In this document: positions 16,003-23,684 of the stretch, one piece after another | How the letters are laid out: each line of letters begins with the position of its first letter | Position numbering within the stretch: the first letter of the stretch is position 1 | Assembly: GCF_000631985.1 (NCBI RefSeq) | Contig: NZ_JFYN01000034.1 | Coordinates: 124,001 to 188,000, forward strand | Direction of reading: 5' to 3' | DNA from: Pseudomonas sp. RIT288 | GTDB taxonomy: Bacteria > Pseudomonadota > Gammaproteobacteria > Pseudomonadales > Pseudomonadaceae | DNA length: 64,000 nucleotides | The notes under the pieces: model-generated | The model's database searches: none | Told to the model about the DNA's origin: nothing | What the model saw: only the letters and a program-made list of their open reading frames with translations | Translations under genes and position numbers: made by a program

Positions 16003-16551
16003 ATGAAACGCCAATTACTGCTCAGCCTTACCCTGTCGATGCTAGCCAGCACTGCTTTCGCCCTGCCCGCTGCCGAACAGGCTACCCCACAAGTGAAATC
16101 CAGCCACTCGGTGTTCAGCCAGACCGTTGCTGCTGATGGCGGCGACCGCACTCCACAAGGCCAGACCCTGGCTGAAAACGGCCGTAATCGTCTGGAAGAA
16201 AAAGGCCTGGTACAAGATGGCTACGACAAGACGCCACAAGGCCAAGCTGTAGCAGAAGGCGGCCGTGATCGCCTGGAAGAGAAAGGTCTGGTTCAGGACG
16301 GCTATGACAAGACTCCACAAGGTCAGACTCTGGCTTCCGATGGCAGCGACCGCACTCCACAAGGCCAGACTCTGGCTTCTGATGGCAGCGACCGCACTCC
16401 ACAAGGTCAGACTCTGGCTTCTGATGGCAGCGACCGCACTCCACAGGGCCAGACCCTTGCTGAAGACGGTTTCGATAAAACCCCACTGGGCCAAGCCGTT
16501 GCAGAAGGCGGTGGTGACCGTGTGATCGAACGCAACAGCGCTTTGAGCTAA
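16003..16551 (+). CDS. Secreted protein with 14-residue tandem repeats
   Basis: A 182-residue protein of unknown function. Residues 1-20 (MKRQLLLSLTLSMLASTAFA) are a clear signal peptide cut before LPAAEQ, so it is periplasmic or exported. The mature part is almost all repeats of a unit like SDGSDRTPQGQTLA, with variants ENGRNRLEEKGLVQDGYDKT; it is acidic, polar, lacks cysteine and is likely disordered or a flexible beta-type filament. Pseudomonas proteins of this kind have, as far as I remember, been labelled phage infection protein, a name I would not rely on. Start 16003 follows a strong AAGGAG site. A terminator follows directly, so it is a single-gene unit. Confidence 0.85.
   Translation: MKRQLLLSLTLSMLASTAFALPAAEQATPQVKSSHSVFSQTVAADGGDRTPQGQTLAENGRNRLEEKGLVQDGYDKTPQGQAVAEGGRDRLEEKGLVQDGYDKTPQGQTLASDGSDRTPQGQTLASDGSDRTPQGQTLASDGSDRTPQGQTLAEDGFDKTPLGQAVAEGGGDRVIERNSALS
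16330..16455 (+). repeat. Three 42-bp tandem repeats inside the secreted protein gene
   Basis: Units at 16330, 16372 and 16414 differ by only a few third-position changes. The near-identity at DNA level implies recent duplication or gene conversion, and the copy number may vary between strains. Confidence 0.9.
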
Positions 16552-16567
16552 GCCCATGGCGGCCCGG

Positions 16568-16600
16568 AAAAAAAGCCCAATCAGCCGATTGGGCTTTTGA
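16568..16600 (+). terminator. Rho-independent terminator
   Basis: AAAAGCCCAATC-AGCC-GATTGGGCTTTT follows the repeat-protein stop by about 16 bases. The A-rich left side makes it usable in both directions. Confidence 0.9.
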
Positions 16601-16724
16601 CTTTTTCAGCCCCGGCCAATCGCAATAGCGTATTTCCCCGTTGACTCTCCCCCTGCCGTTCGACGCCAGCGAAGCCGATTTGCTAGAGTGCGGCGCTTGT
16701 CCCGCTCAAGAAAACACCTTTGCG

Positions 16725-17357
16725 ATGCTGCCCCGCGCCGAACAGAAACAACAGACCCGCAACGCCCTGATGGACGCTGCCCGCCATTTGATGGAAAGCG
16801 GCCGAGGATTCGGCAGCCTGAGCCTGCGCGAAGTGACCAAGACCGCCGGCATCGTGCCCACCGGTTTCTATCGGCATTTTGCCGACATGGACGAACTCGG
16901 TCTGGTGCTGGTCAGTGAAGTCGGCCAGACCTTCCGCGAAACCATCCGCCTGGTCCGCCACAATGAATTCGTCATGGGCGGCATCATCGATGCGTCGGTG
17001 CGGATCTTCCTCGACGTGGTCAGCGCCAACCGTTCGCAATTCCTGTTTCTCGCCCGCGAGCAGTACGGCGGTTCGCAACCGGTGCGTCAGGCGATTGGCC
17101 GCCTGCGCGAAAACATCAGCGCTGACCTTGCGGCCGACCTGACGCTGATGCCCAAGCTGCAACATCTGGATGCTGCCGGCCTGAGCGTGATCGCTGACCT
17201 GATCGTCAAATCGGTATTCGCCACCCTGCCGGACATCATCGACCCGCCTGCCGAAGCCCTGCCGGAACATCTGACGCCGCAGGCAAAGATCACTCAGCAA
17301 CTGCGCTTCATCTTTATCGGCCTCAAGCACTGGCAAGGGCTGGGCAGTACCGAGTAA
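16725..17357 (+). CDS. desT: TetR family fatty acid desaturase regulator DesT
   Basis: A 210-residue repressor. The N-terminal helix-turn-helix reads LMESGRGFGSLSLREVTKTA then IVPTGFYRHFADMDELG, and the C-terminal ligand domain includes NRSQFLFLAREQYGGSQPVRQAI, all close to what I remember of P. aeruginosa DesT (PA4890). DesT senses the ratio of unsaturated to saturated acyl-CoA and controls the acyl-CoA desaturase pair desCB. In PAO1 desCB is next door; here it is not in the window, the upstream neighbour being the repeat protein. Its position just before ureE matches PAO1. Start 16725 is chosen by homology (MLPRAEQKQQTRNALMDAAR). Confidence 0.85.
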   Translation: MLPRAEQKQQTRNALMDAARHLMESGRGFGSLSLREVTKTAGIVPTGFYRHFADMDELGLVLVSEVGQTFRETIRLVRHNEFVMGGIIDASVRIFLDVVSANRSQFLFLAREQYGGSQPVRQAIGRLRENISADLAADLTLMPKLQHLDAAGLSVIADLIVKSVFATLPDIIDPPAEALPEHLTPQAKITQQLRFIFIGLKHWQGLGSTE

Positions 17358-17358
17358 A

Positions 17359-17430
17359 GATCAAAAGATCGCAGCCTTCGGCAGCTCCTACACCAATTCT
17401 CTGTAGGAGCTGCCGAAGGCTGCGATCTTT
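17359..17430. repeat. REPIN (type B)
   Basis: GATCAAAAGATCGCAGCCTT and its inverse start two bases after the desT stop and end just before the control region of ureE. Confidence 0.85.
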
Positions 17431-17434
17431 TTCA

Positions 17435-17475
17435 TGGGCCACAAATTGGTGCATGTAAAAATCTTCATGCACCAA
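17435..17475 (+). promoter_or_regulatory. Candidate NtrC enhancer site upstream of ureE
   Basis: TGGGCCA-CAAAT-TGGTGCA (17435-17453) matches the NtrC consensus TGCACCA-N5-TGGTGCA at 12 of 14 positions. A second half-site TGCACCA lies at 17468-17474, and together they form the exact palindrome TTGGTGCATG-N10-CATGCACCAA (17446-17475). The centre is about 115-130 bases before the predicted sigma-54 start point, a usual enhancer distance. Confidence 0.6.
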
Positions 17476-17547
17476 AACCTTCCATAATTCTGCAACATCT
17501 TGAAACATCCTCTACGCTCCGACAGGGATTTCCTACATCTCGTCCGG

Positions 17548-17564
17548 TTGGCAAGCCCCTTGCT
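17548..17564 (+). promoter_or_regulatory. Sigma-54 promoter of ureEFGJ
   Basis: TTGGCAAGCCCCTTGCT fits the RpoN consensus YTGGCACGNNNNTTGCW with a single mismatch and the required GG-N10-GC spacing. Transcription would start near 17575, leaving about 28 bases before ureE. This makes nitrogen-limited expression likely. Confidence 0.75.
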
Positions 17565-17602
17565 CTAGCCCTCCCTACAAGTCCACTGCTGGAAGCTTTC
17601 CG

Positions 17603-18103
17603 ATGCTGGTGATTCATCGCAGAATCGACCCTCAACCTGTCTGGTCCGCCGAGTTGCACCTGACCTTCGAAGCGCGGAGCAAGAGCCGCCTGCGCTGTTT
17701 CAGTGCCGATAGCGAAGACGTCGGGTTGTTTCTGGAGCGCGGTCAGGCACCGTTATATGACGGCGAATGCCTGCAGGCCGAAGACGGCCGCATCGTTCGC
17801 GTCTGCGCCCGCCCCGAGCAACTGCTGCACGTCACCTGCGCCAATGCTTTCGAACTGACCCGCGCCGCTTATCACCTGGGCAACCGCCACGTCGCCTTGC
17901 AAGTCGGCGATGGCTGGCTGCGTCTGCTCGACGATTACGTGCTCAAGGCGATGCTCGAACAGCTCGGCGCCCAGGTCGAGGCGATTGAAGCGCCGTTCCA
18001 GCCGGAACACGGTGCCTACGGCGGCGGCCATCACCATTCGCGGCATGGCGACGAAGATTTCAACTACGCGCCCAAACTCCATCAGTTCGGCGTACGCCTG
18101 TGA
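17603..18103 (+). CDS. ureE: Urease accessory protein UreE (nickel metallochaperone)
   Basis: A 166-residue cytoplasmic protein that delivers nickel to the urease apoprotein complex. The N-terminal peptide-binding domain is followed by the ferredoxin-like metal domain with RAAYHLGNRHVALQVGD (the conserved interface histidine) and a histidine-rich tail (GGGHHHSRHGD). The tail is shorter than that of Klebsiella UreE but still has several metal ligands. It is the first gene of the ureEFGJ group and its stop overlaps the ureF start (GTGA), which points to translational coupling. Only a weak ribosome binding site (GGAAGC) precedes it. Confidence 0.96.
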   Translation: MLVIHRRIDPQPVWSAELHLTFEARSKSRLRCFSADSEDVGLFLERGQAPLYDGECLQAEDGRIVRVCARPEQLLHVTCANAFELTRAAYHLGNRHVALQVGDGWLRLLDDYVLKAMLEQLGAQVEAIEAPFQPEHGAYGGGHHHSRHGDEDFNYAPKLHQFGVRL

Positions 18104-18774
18104 ATCCGGCCTGGGCGCTGTTGCGCCTGGCCAGTCCGCAATTGCCGATTGGCGGCTACAGCTATTCACAAGGCCTGGAAATGGCGGTGGATAACGGCCG
18201 CGTGAACAACCCGGACAGCGCCCGCCGCTGGATCAGCGATCAACTACTGCTCAACCTCGCGCGTTTCGAGGCGCCGCTGCTGCTTGCTCATTGTCAGGCC
18301 GCGGCCGAGGAAAACTGGCCCGAGTTGCTGCGCCTCTGCGAAACCCACCGCGCCAGCCGCGAGACCCGCGAGTTGCATCTGGAAAGCCGGCAGATGGGTT
18401 ACTCGCTGCAGCAGTTGCTCAACGGTTTGCCGGAACTCGACGCTGCGGCTCGCAGCTTTCTTGAGCGATGCGCAGAACCGCACTTGGCCCTCGGCTGGGC
18501 TCTGGCGGCCCGCGCCTGGGGCATCAACCCGCAGGACGCGCTCGCCGCGTGGCTGTGGAGCTGGCTGGAAAACCAGCTCGCGGTACTGATGAAAACCCTG
18601 CCGCTGGGCCAGCAAGCCGCCCAGCGCCTGACCAGCGAACTGTTGCCGCTGCTGCAACAGGCGCAGCAGGACGCCACCCGCATCAATCCCGAACACATCG
18701 GCAGCGCCGCATTCGGCCTGTCCCTGGCGTGCATGGCGCATGAGCGCCAGTACAGCCGTCTGTTTCGCTCTTAG
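18100..18774 (+). CDS. ureF: Urease accessory protein UreF
   Basis: A 224-residue all-helical protein that, with UreD and UreG, forms the complex that activates urease and gates nickel transfer. The family hallmarks are the N-terminal LLRLASPQLPIGGYSYSQGLEMAV and the tail FGLSLACMAHERQYSRLFRS with its conserved arginine-serine end. It starts with GTG, overlapping the last codon of ureE. UreD (ureH) is not in the window and should lie upstream of ureA. Confidence 0.96.
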   Translation: MNPAWALLRLASPQLPIGGYSYSQGLEMAVDNGRVNNPDSARRWISDQLLLNLARFEAPLLLAHCQAAAEENWPELLRLCETHRASRETRELHLESRQMGYSLQQLLNGLPELDAAARSFLERCAEPHLALGWALAARAWGINPQDALAAWLWSWLENQLAVLMKTLPLGQQAAQRLTSELLPLLQQAQQDATRINPEHIGSAAFGLSLACMAHERQYSRLFRS

Positions 18775-18797
18775 GGCCTGTCATCTTGGAGAAGCAC

Positions 18798-19412
18798 ATG
18801 AACACACAACCCCTGCGCGTCGGCATCGGCGGCCCGGTCGGTTCCGGCAAGACTGCATTGACTCTGGCCCTGTGCCTGGCGCTGCGCGACCGCTACAACC
18901 TGGCCGTCGTCACCAACGACATCTACACCCGCGAAGACGCCGACTTTCTGGTGCGCAACGAAGCGCTGGCACCGGAGCGGATCATCGGCGTGGAAACCGG
19001 TGGCTGTCCGCACACAGCAATCCGTGAAGACGCCTCAATCAACCTCGAAGCGGTCGATCAACTGAACCGGCGCTTTCCGGGGCTGGACCTGATTCTGGTG
19101 GAATCCGGCGGCGACAACCTGTCGGCGACCTTCAGTCCGGAGCTGTCGGATCTGACTATCTACGTGATCGACGTCTCCGCCGGCGACAAGTTGCCGCGCA
19201 AGGGCGGCCCGGGGATCTGCAAGTCAGATCTGTTGGTGATCAACAAGATCGACCTCGCGCCGCTGGTCGGTGCTTCGCTGGAGATGATGGACAGCGACAC
19301 CAAGCGCATGCGCAACGGCAAGCCATTCGTCTTCAGCAACCAGAAAACCGGCCACGGCCTGGAAGACATCATCGCCTTCATCGAGCGCCAAGGCCTGCTG
19401 AACGCCGCCTGA
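18798..19412 (+). CDS. ureG: Urease accessory GTPase UreG
   Basis: A 204-residue SIMIBI-class GTPase whose GTP hydrolysis drives nickel insertion into urease. The P-loop is GGPVGSGKTAL, the metal-binding CPH motif is in ETGGCPHTAIREDAS, Walker B lies in LILVESGGDNLSATF, and the guanine-specificity NKID is in LLVINKIDLAPLVG. The start at 18798 follows GGAGAAGC at good spacing; the ATG four codons earlier is within that site. It is 23 bases after ureF. Confidence 0.97.
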   Translation: MNTQPLRVGIGGPVGSGKTALTLALCLALRDRYNLAVVTNDIYTREDADFLVRNEALAPERIIGVETGGCPHTAIREDASINLEAVDQLNRRFPGLDLILVESGGDNLSATFSPELSDLTIYVIDVSAGDKLPRKGGPGICKSDLLVINKIDLAPLVGASLEMMDSDTKRMRNGKPFVFSNQKTGHGLEDIIAFIERQGLLNAA

Positions 19413-19439
19413 TTTATTGACCAACAAGGAAGCCTCTCC

Positions 19440-20012
19440 ATGACACTCAAACGCATTCTCGGCGCCGTGGCGCTGCTGCTGACCCCGGCCCTGGCCTTCG
19501 CCCACCCGGGCCACGGCGACAGTGGACTGGTCGCCGGTATCAGCCACCCGATCGGCGGCCTCGACCACTTGCTGGCGATGGTCGCGGTCGGCCTGTGGGC
19601 GGCGCAGCAACAAGGCGCGGCGCGCTGGGCGCTGCCATGCACGTTTGTCGGCACCATGCTGATCGGCGGCATGCTCGGGTTTGAAGGGCTGGAGCTGCCG
19701 GCGCTGGAAAGCGGGATTGCTGCTTCGGTACTGGCGCTGGGTCTGGCGGTGGCGCTGGCGGTGCGTCCGCCGCTGGTAATGGCGGTGGCCGCAACGGCAC
19801 TGTTTGCGCTGTTCCATGGCGTGGCGCATGGCCTGGAGCTGCCGGACATGAGCAGCCCCTGGGCGTATGCCGCCGGTTTCGTCGCGGCGACTGCGGCGCT
19901 GCATGCAGCGGGTTATGGCCTGGTGCGTTTGTTGCCTCAAGCTGCCGCGCCGCTGGTGCGACTGGCGGGTGCTGCTTCGGCGCTGACTGGCGCATGGTTG
20001 CTGGCCGGCTGA
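19440..20012 (+). CDS. ureJ: HupE/UreJ family nickel permease
   Basis: A 190-residue membrane protein with six predicted spans. The first (AVALLLTPALAFA) looks like a signal peptide followed by the HPGHGDSGLVAGISHPIGGLDHLLAM motif segment, in which the histidines and the aspartate are the likely nickel ligands of the family. Its place directly behind ureG marks it as the nickel uptake partner of the urease system. It ends the operon; a REPIN follows and no clear terminator was found. Confidence 0.9.
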   Translation: MTLKRILGAVALLLTPALAFAHPGHGDSGLVAGISHPIGGLDHLLAMVAVGLWAAQQQGAARWALPCTFVGTMLIGGMLGFEGLELPALESGIAASVLALGLAVALAVRPPLVMAVAATALFALFHGVAHGLELPDMSSPWAYAAGFVAATAALHAAGYGLVRLLPQAAAPLVRLAGAASALTGAWLLAG

Positions 20013-20035
20013 TCTCTATCACCTGAGCGGCCCCT

Positions 20036-20215
20036 TCGCGAGCAAGCCCGCGCCCACACTGGGATGCGTTCTCCTGTAGGAGCTGCCGCAGGCTGCGATC
20101 TTTTGATCTGGCGTTTAACAGCCAAAGTCAAAAGATCGCAGCTTGCGGCAGCTCCTACAGAATCATGTTAAGTAAGCGATTCAATTATGGGAGCGGGCTT
20201 GCTGGCGATAGCGGA
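20036..20215. repeat. Nested REP elements (type C arms around type B pair)
   Basis: A type C fragment (20036-20060), a complete type B pair (20075-20159) and a second degraded C fragment (20187-20215) lie one inside the other. The order suggests a type B REPIN landed within an older type C REPIN. Confidence 0.7.
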
Positions 20216-20294
20216 CTGACAGACACCGCGTCTCATCAGGCCGCCGCTCTGCTACCATGTCGCGCAATCGCCCCAGCCGTGACGACGTCCGCCA

Positions 20295-21428
20295 ATGCCC
20301 CATGCTTGCCGCTCCACCTCCCTGCCTGAATTGACCGCCCTGTTCAGCGACGTGCAACAGCACTTTCTGAACGTGATCGTGCCGCTCTGGCAAGGCCCGG
20401 GCTGGAACGCCGACATGGCGCTGCCCTACGAGGCACTCGATGCGGCGCATCAACCCTTGCCACCGCAACGCTATCGGGCGATGGCCTGCGCACGGCAGCT
20501 GTACCTGTTTTCCAGCCTGATCGGGGTTGTGGATAACGCCGAGGTGCGCGCCGCCGCACTGTTCCGCTCGCTGCAGCGGCACTTCCATGATGCCGAGCAC
20601 GGCGGCTGGTTCTACAGCATCGACGCGCAAGGCAAGCCGCTGGATCAGCGCAAAGACCTCTACACCCACGCCTTCATCCTGTTCGCCTGCGCTCATTACT
20701 GGGCCAAGTCCCGCGAACCGCTGGTGGAATCCACGCTGAACGCCGCGCTGGAAGTCATCGGCCGGCGCTTCGCCACCGGCGATGGCTTGTACGAAGCCTG
20801 CCTGGACCGCGACTGGATCACCCTGCAAACCGGTCCGCTGCAAAACCCGCTGATGCACTTGGCAGAAGCGTTCCTCGCCACGTTGGCGGTGCGTGAAGAC
20901 GCGTCTACGCAGCAAGCTCTGATCGAGTTATGCACAGCCATGCACAAGCAGTTCGTCGACCCGCAACACGGGGTGTTGATGGAAAAACCGCTGGGGGCTG
21001 TGGATAACTGGTACGAGCCGGGACATCAGTTCGAGTGGTATTTCCTGCTTGAGTCTTCAGCCCTGCTGCGCGGCTCGAAACTGCATGCAGCGCTGGACCG
21101 GGCATTCACTTTCACCGAGCAATTCGGCGTTGAACAACCTTCAGGTGCAGTGCGGGCGATGCTCGATCTGGAACTGGACGGTCGCCCTAAAGATTCGACT
21201 CAGCGGATCTGGGCTCAGGCGGAATACCTGCGCGCCCTGACCTTGCGCCCGGACAGCGAAGCCACTGTGCTACGCCAGTTGCAGGCGCTGCAGCAGCGTT
21301 TTCTGCATGCGGGCGGTTGGCATGAGTGCCGGGATGAGCTGGGAGAGGTCAGCCGCAAGGACATGCCTTCGACGACGCCCTATCACTTGGCGACGTGCTA
21401 CAGCGGATTGGCTGAATACCTGAAATGA
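20295..21428 (+). CDS. AGE family sugar epimerase/isomerase
   Basis: A 377-residue (alpha/alpha)6-barrel protein of the N-acylglucosamine 2-epimerase family, which also includes mannose and sulfoquinovose isomerases. Family elements are GGWFYSIDAQGKPLDQRKDLYTHAFIL, with the conserved Lys-Asp-x-Tyr-x-His, NPLMHLAEAF, NWYEPGHQFEWYFLL with the active-site His, and GGWHECRDELG. The exact sugar cannot be told from the sequence; mannose or glucose isomerisation is the commonest activity in Pseudomonas. There is no clear ribosome binding site before the ATG at 20295, so the start is less sure than the identity. Confidence 0.87.
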   Translation: MPHACRSTSLPELTALFSDVQQHFLNVIVPLWQGPGWNADMALPYEALDAAHQPLPPQRYRAMACARQLYLFSSLIGVVDNAEVRAAALFRSLQRHFHDAEHGGWFYSIDAQGKPLDQRKDLYTHAFILFACAHYWAKSREPLVESTLNAALEVIGRRFATGDGLYEACLDRDWITLQTGPLQNPLMHLAEAFLATLAVREDASTQQALIELCTAMHKQFVDPQHGVLMEKPLGAVDNWYEPGHQFEWYFLLESSALLRGSKLHAALDRAFTFTEQFGVEQPSGAVRAMLDLELDGRPKDSTQRIWAQAEYLRALTLRPDSEATVLRQLQALQQRFLHAGGWHECRDELGEVSRKDMPSTTPYHLATCYSGLAEYLK

Positions 21429-21444
21429 CGGACTGAACTTATCC

Positions 21445-21542
21445 TGTGGCGAGGGAGCTTGCTCCCGCTTGAGTGCGCAGCACTCACAAAAATCTGGGGC
21501 CGCTTCGCAGCCCAGCACGAGCAAGCTCGCTCGCTCGCCACA
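21445..21542. repeat. REPIN (type A), partly degenerate
   Basis: The left arm is intact (TGTGGCGAGGGAGCTTGCTC); the right arm reads GCACGAGCAAGCTCGCTCGC and has picked up a 4-base TCGC duplication and substitutions. Confidence 0.8.
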
Positions 21543-21562
21543 GGAGATTCACCCGCTCTGAA

Positions 21563-22468
21563 TCAGGCAATCCACTTCTTGTCGCCCGTAAAGCTGATGG
21601 TCAACCAGCGTGCCGCATCCGGCTCGCCAAGCTGCGCCGAGATCTCCTCGCGCAACGCGTCCAGCTGACCCACATTGCTCAGCGCATAATCCGCCGGCAA
21701 CACCACATGAATCTCGATGAACCGCGCCCGCCCGTGCTTCTGCACGTAGGTCACGTAGTCGTCGAAACCATGCTCGCTCTTCGCGGCTTCCATTACCTGG
21801 CGCACCTGATCATCCAGGCTGTCCGGGGCAATACCCAGCACATCACGCAGCGCCGGGCCGAGGATCTTGAACGCCGGCGGCAGCATGGTCAGGGCCAGCA
21901 CGATCAGGATCAGCGGGTCGACAAATTTCGCCCACTCGTCGAAGCCCTGGGCCTTGAGCAGCAGCGCCGCGAGAAAACTGATCAACAGACCCACCGAGAG
22001 CATCGCGTCCACCAGCCAACTGATGTTGTCGAACTGGATCAGGCTGGACTTGAGCTTGCGATTGCGCCGGCGCACGTAGAAGAAGTAGGCGAATTCAACG
22101 ACGGTGAACACCGCTGCATAAATGATCACCAGCCCCAGCTCGATGTCGCGGCCACCGTTGATGATGCCGAACACACCGTTGAGAAACGCATAGATGGCGA
22201 TCAACAGCAGGAAGCTGCCTTCGATCAGCAGCACCATCGGCTCCAGATGCCAGAAACCGAACTGAAAGCGGTGATTGCTTTCTTTGGCGATCAGCCTGGC
22301 AGTGATCAGCATCAGTACTTTGATGAACGTTGCGATCAGCGAGAAAAAACCATCAAAAAGGATGGATTGCGAACCTGAAACAAAACCGGTAACGATCCCG
22401 GCAATCGACACCGCGAACATCAGGATGGTCGATTGTTTGAGCAGCGACTGCTCACCTCGGTTACTCAC
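21563..22468 (-). CDS. Cation diffusion facilitator (CDF) family transporter
   Basis: A 301-residue inner membrane protein with six spans and a short cytoplasmic domain. The loop HRFQFGFWHLEPM corresponds to the conserved H-x-FG-x-x-R-x-E of CDF proteins, and span 5 has FDNISWLVDAML with two aspartates. Span 2 is odd: the expected D-x-x-x-D or H-x-x-x-D metal site is reduced to SILFDGFFSLIA, with a single aspartate. It may therefore carry a different ion or use an altered site. There is no histidine-rich loop. The gene is alone between REPINs and convergent with the AGE gene. Confidence 0.87.
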   Translation of the reverse strand: MSNRGEQSLLKQSTILMFAVSIAGIVTGFVSGSQSILFDGFFSLIATFIKVLMLITARLIAKESNHRFQFGFWHLEPMVLLIEGSFLLLIAIYAFLNGVFGIINGGRDIELGLVIIYAAVFTVVEFAYFFYVRRRNRKLKSSLIQFDNISWLVDAMLSVGLLISFLAALLLKAQGFDEWAKFVDPLILIVLALTMLPPAFKILGPALRDVLGIAPDSLDDQVRQVMEAAKSEHGFDDYVTYVQKHGRARFIEIHVVLPADYALSNVGQLDALREEISAQLGEPDAARWLTISFTGDKKWIA

Positions 22469-22555
22469 GTAGCCTCCTCTAAAAACCTTTGAACCGCGGG
22501 GTGCGGTCGGGTTATTGGGGGATGAGTTTACCTTATCGCCGATTTTGCCCGGTTC

Positions 22556-22662
22556 TGTGGCGAGGGAGCTTGCTCCCGCTGGGGTGCGGAGCGCCCCCGC
22601 TCTTCAGTTCCAAAAAAGCGGGCCTGCTGCGCAGTCCAGCGGGAGCAAGCTCCCTCGCCACA
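22556..22662. repeat. REPIN (type A)
   Basis: TGTGGCGAGGGAGCTTGCTC and its inverse, ending five bases before the SDR stop codon. Confidence 0.85.
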
Positions 22663-22667
22663 GGGTC

Positions 22668-23432
22668 TTATGCCTTGTTACGTTCGATGGCAAACCCGGC
22701 CCAGGTCTGGCTCACCGGCATCAGCTCCAGGCTGTTGATATTGATGTGCGCCGGGGCATTCAGTACCCAGAAGATGGTCTCGGCGATGTCCTGCGGCTGG
22801 ATCGGCTCGGCACCGGCGTAGGTGGCGTTGTAACGCTCCTGGTCACCGGCAAAACGCACCAGCGAAAATTCGCTTTCGCACAGGCCTGGCTCGATGTTGC
22901 TGACGCGCACACCTGTACCCTGCAGGTCGCAACGCAGGTTCAGCGAGAATTGCTTAACGAACGCCTTGGTCGCGCCATACACGTGGCTGCCGGGGTACGG
23001 ATAGTTACCGGCGATGGAGCCAAGGTTGACGATGCCGGCGCCACGACCGTGTGCGATCAGACGCGGCAGCAGCAGACGGGTGCTGTACATCAGACCTTTG
23101 ACGTTGGTATCGACCATGGTGTCCCAGTCGTCGAGGTCGCATTTCGGGGCCGGATCGACACCGAGCGCCAGCCCGGCATTGTTGATCAGGCCACGCAGCT
23201 TGGCGAACGACGGCGGCAGATTGGCAATCGCCTCTTCCATCGCCTTGCGGTCACGCACGTCGAGCACCAGGCCATGCACTTCGGTCTGCTTCGACAACTC
23301 GGCGCACAGTGCATCGAGACGTTCTGCACGACGGCCGGTCAACACCAGTTTCCAGCCAGCCTCGGCGAAACGACGGGCGCAGGCTTCACCAAAACCGGAG
23401 GTTGCGCCGGTAATAAACAGGGTGTTGGACAT
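22668..23432 (-). CDS. Short-chain dehydrogenase/reductase, YdfG-like
   Basis: A 254-residue classical SDR. The cofactor loop FITGATSGFGEACARRFAEA (TGxxxGxG) is followed by GRRAERLDAL, where the arginines favour NADP. The NNAGLALG motif and the catalytic S-Y-K set in LGSIAGNYPYPGSHVYGATKAFVKQFS are present. Overall shape fits the YdfG group of NADP-dependent 3-hydroxy acid (serine/allo-threonine) dehydrogenases, but the true substrate is not proven. The start is fixed by AAGGAGAACACG before ATG at 23432. Confidence 0.88.
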   Translation of the reverse strand: MSNTLFITGATSGFGEACARRFAEAGWKLVLTGRRAERLDALCAELSKQTEVHGLVLDVRDRKAMEEAIANLPPSFAKLRGLINNAGLALGVDPAPKCDLDDWDTMVDTNVKGLMYSTRLLLPRLIAHGRGAGIVNLGSIAGNYPYPGSHVYGATKAFVKQFSLNLRCDLQGTGVRVSNIEPGLCESEFSLVRFAGDQERYNATYAGAEPIQPQDIAETIFWVLNAPAHININSLELMPVSQTWAGFAIERNKA

Positions 23433-23529
23433 CGTGTTCTCCTTGCGTCGGCCGCCAGCGCAGCCATTGGAATAGAAAATCAGCAGCCAGCATGCCCGGC
23501 CCGGCACGGACGAGCAACATCAACCCAAG

Positions 23530-23605
23530 CAGGAGCTGCCGCAGGCTGCGATCTTTTGACTTTTAGGGGCAAGATCAAAAGATCGCAGCCTCTGGCAGCT
23601 CCTAC
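23530..23605. repeat. REPIN (type B)
   Basis: CAGGAGCTGCCGCAGGCTGC and its inverse upstream of the SDR gene, at the left edge of the gene-free stretch. Confidence 0.85.
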
Positions 23606-23684
23606 ACAAACGCATTCCTGATCAAAATTTGATCAATGGCTGCTACGCCATGTGGAGCGTGGCCTGTAGCCATGTGCACGCACG

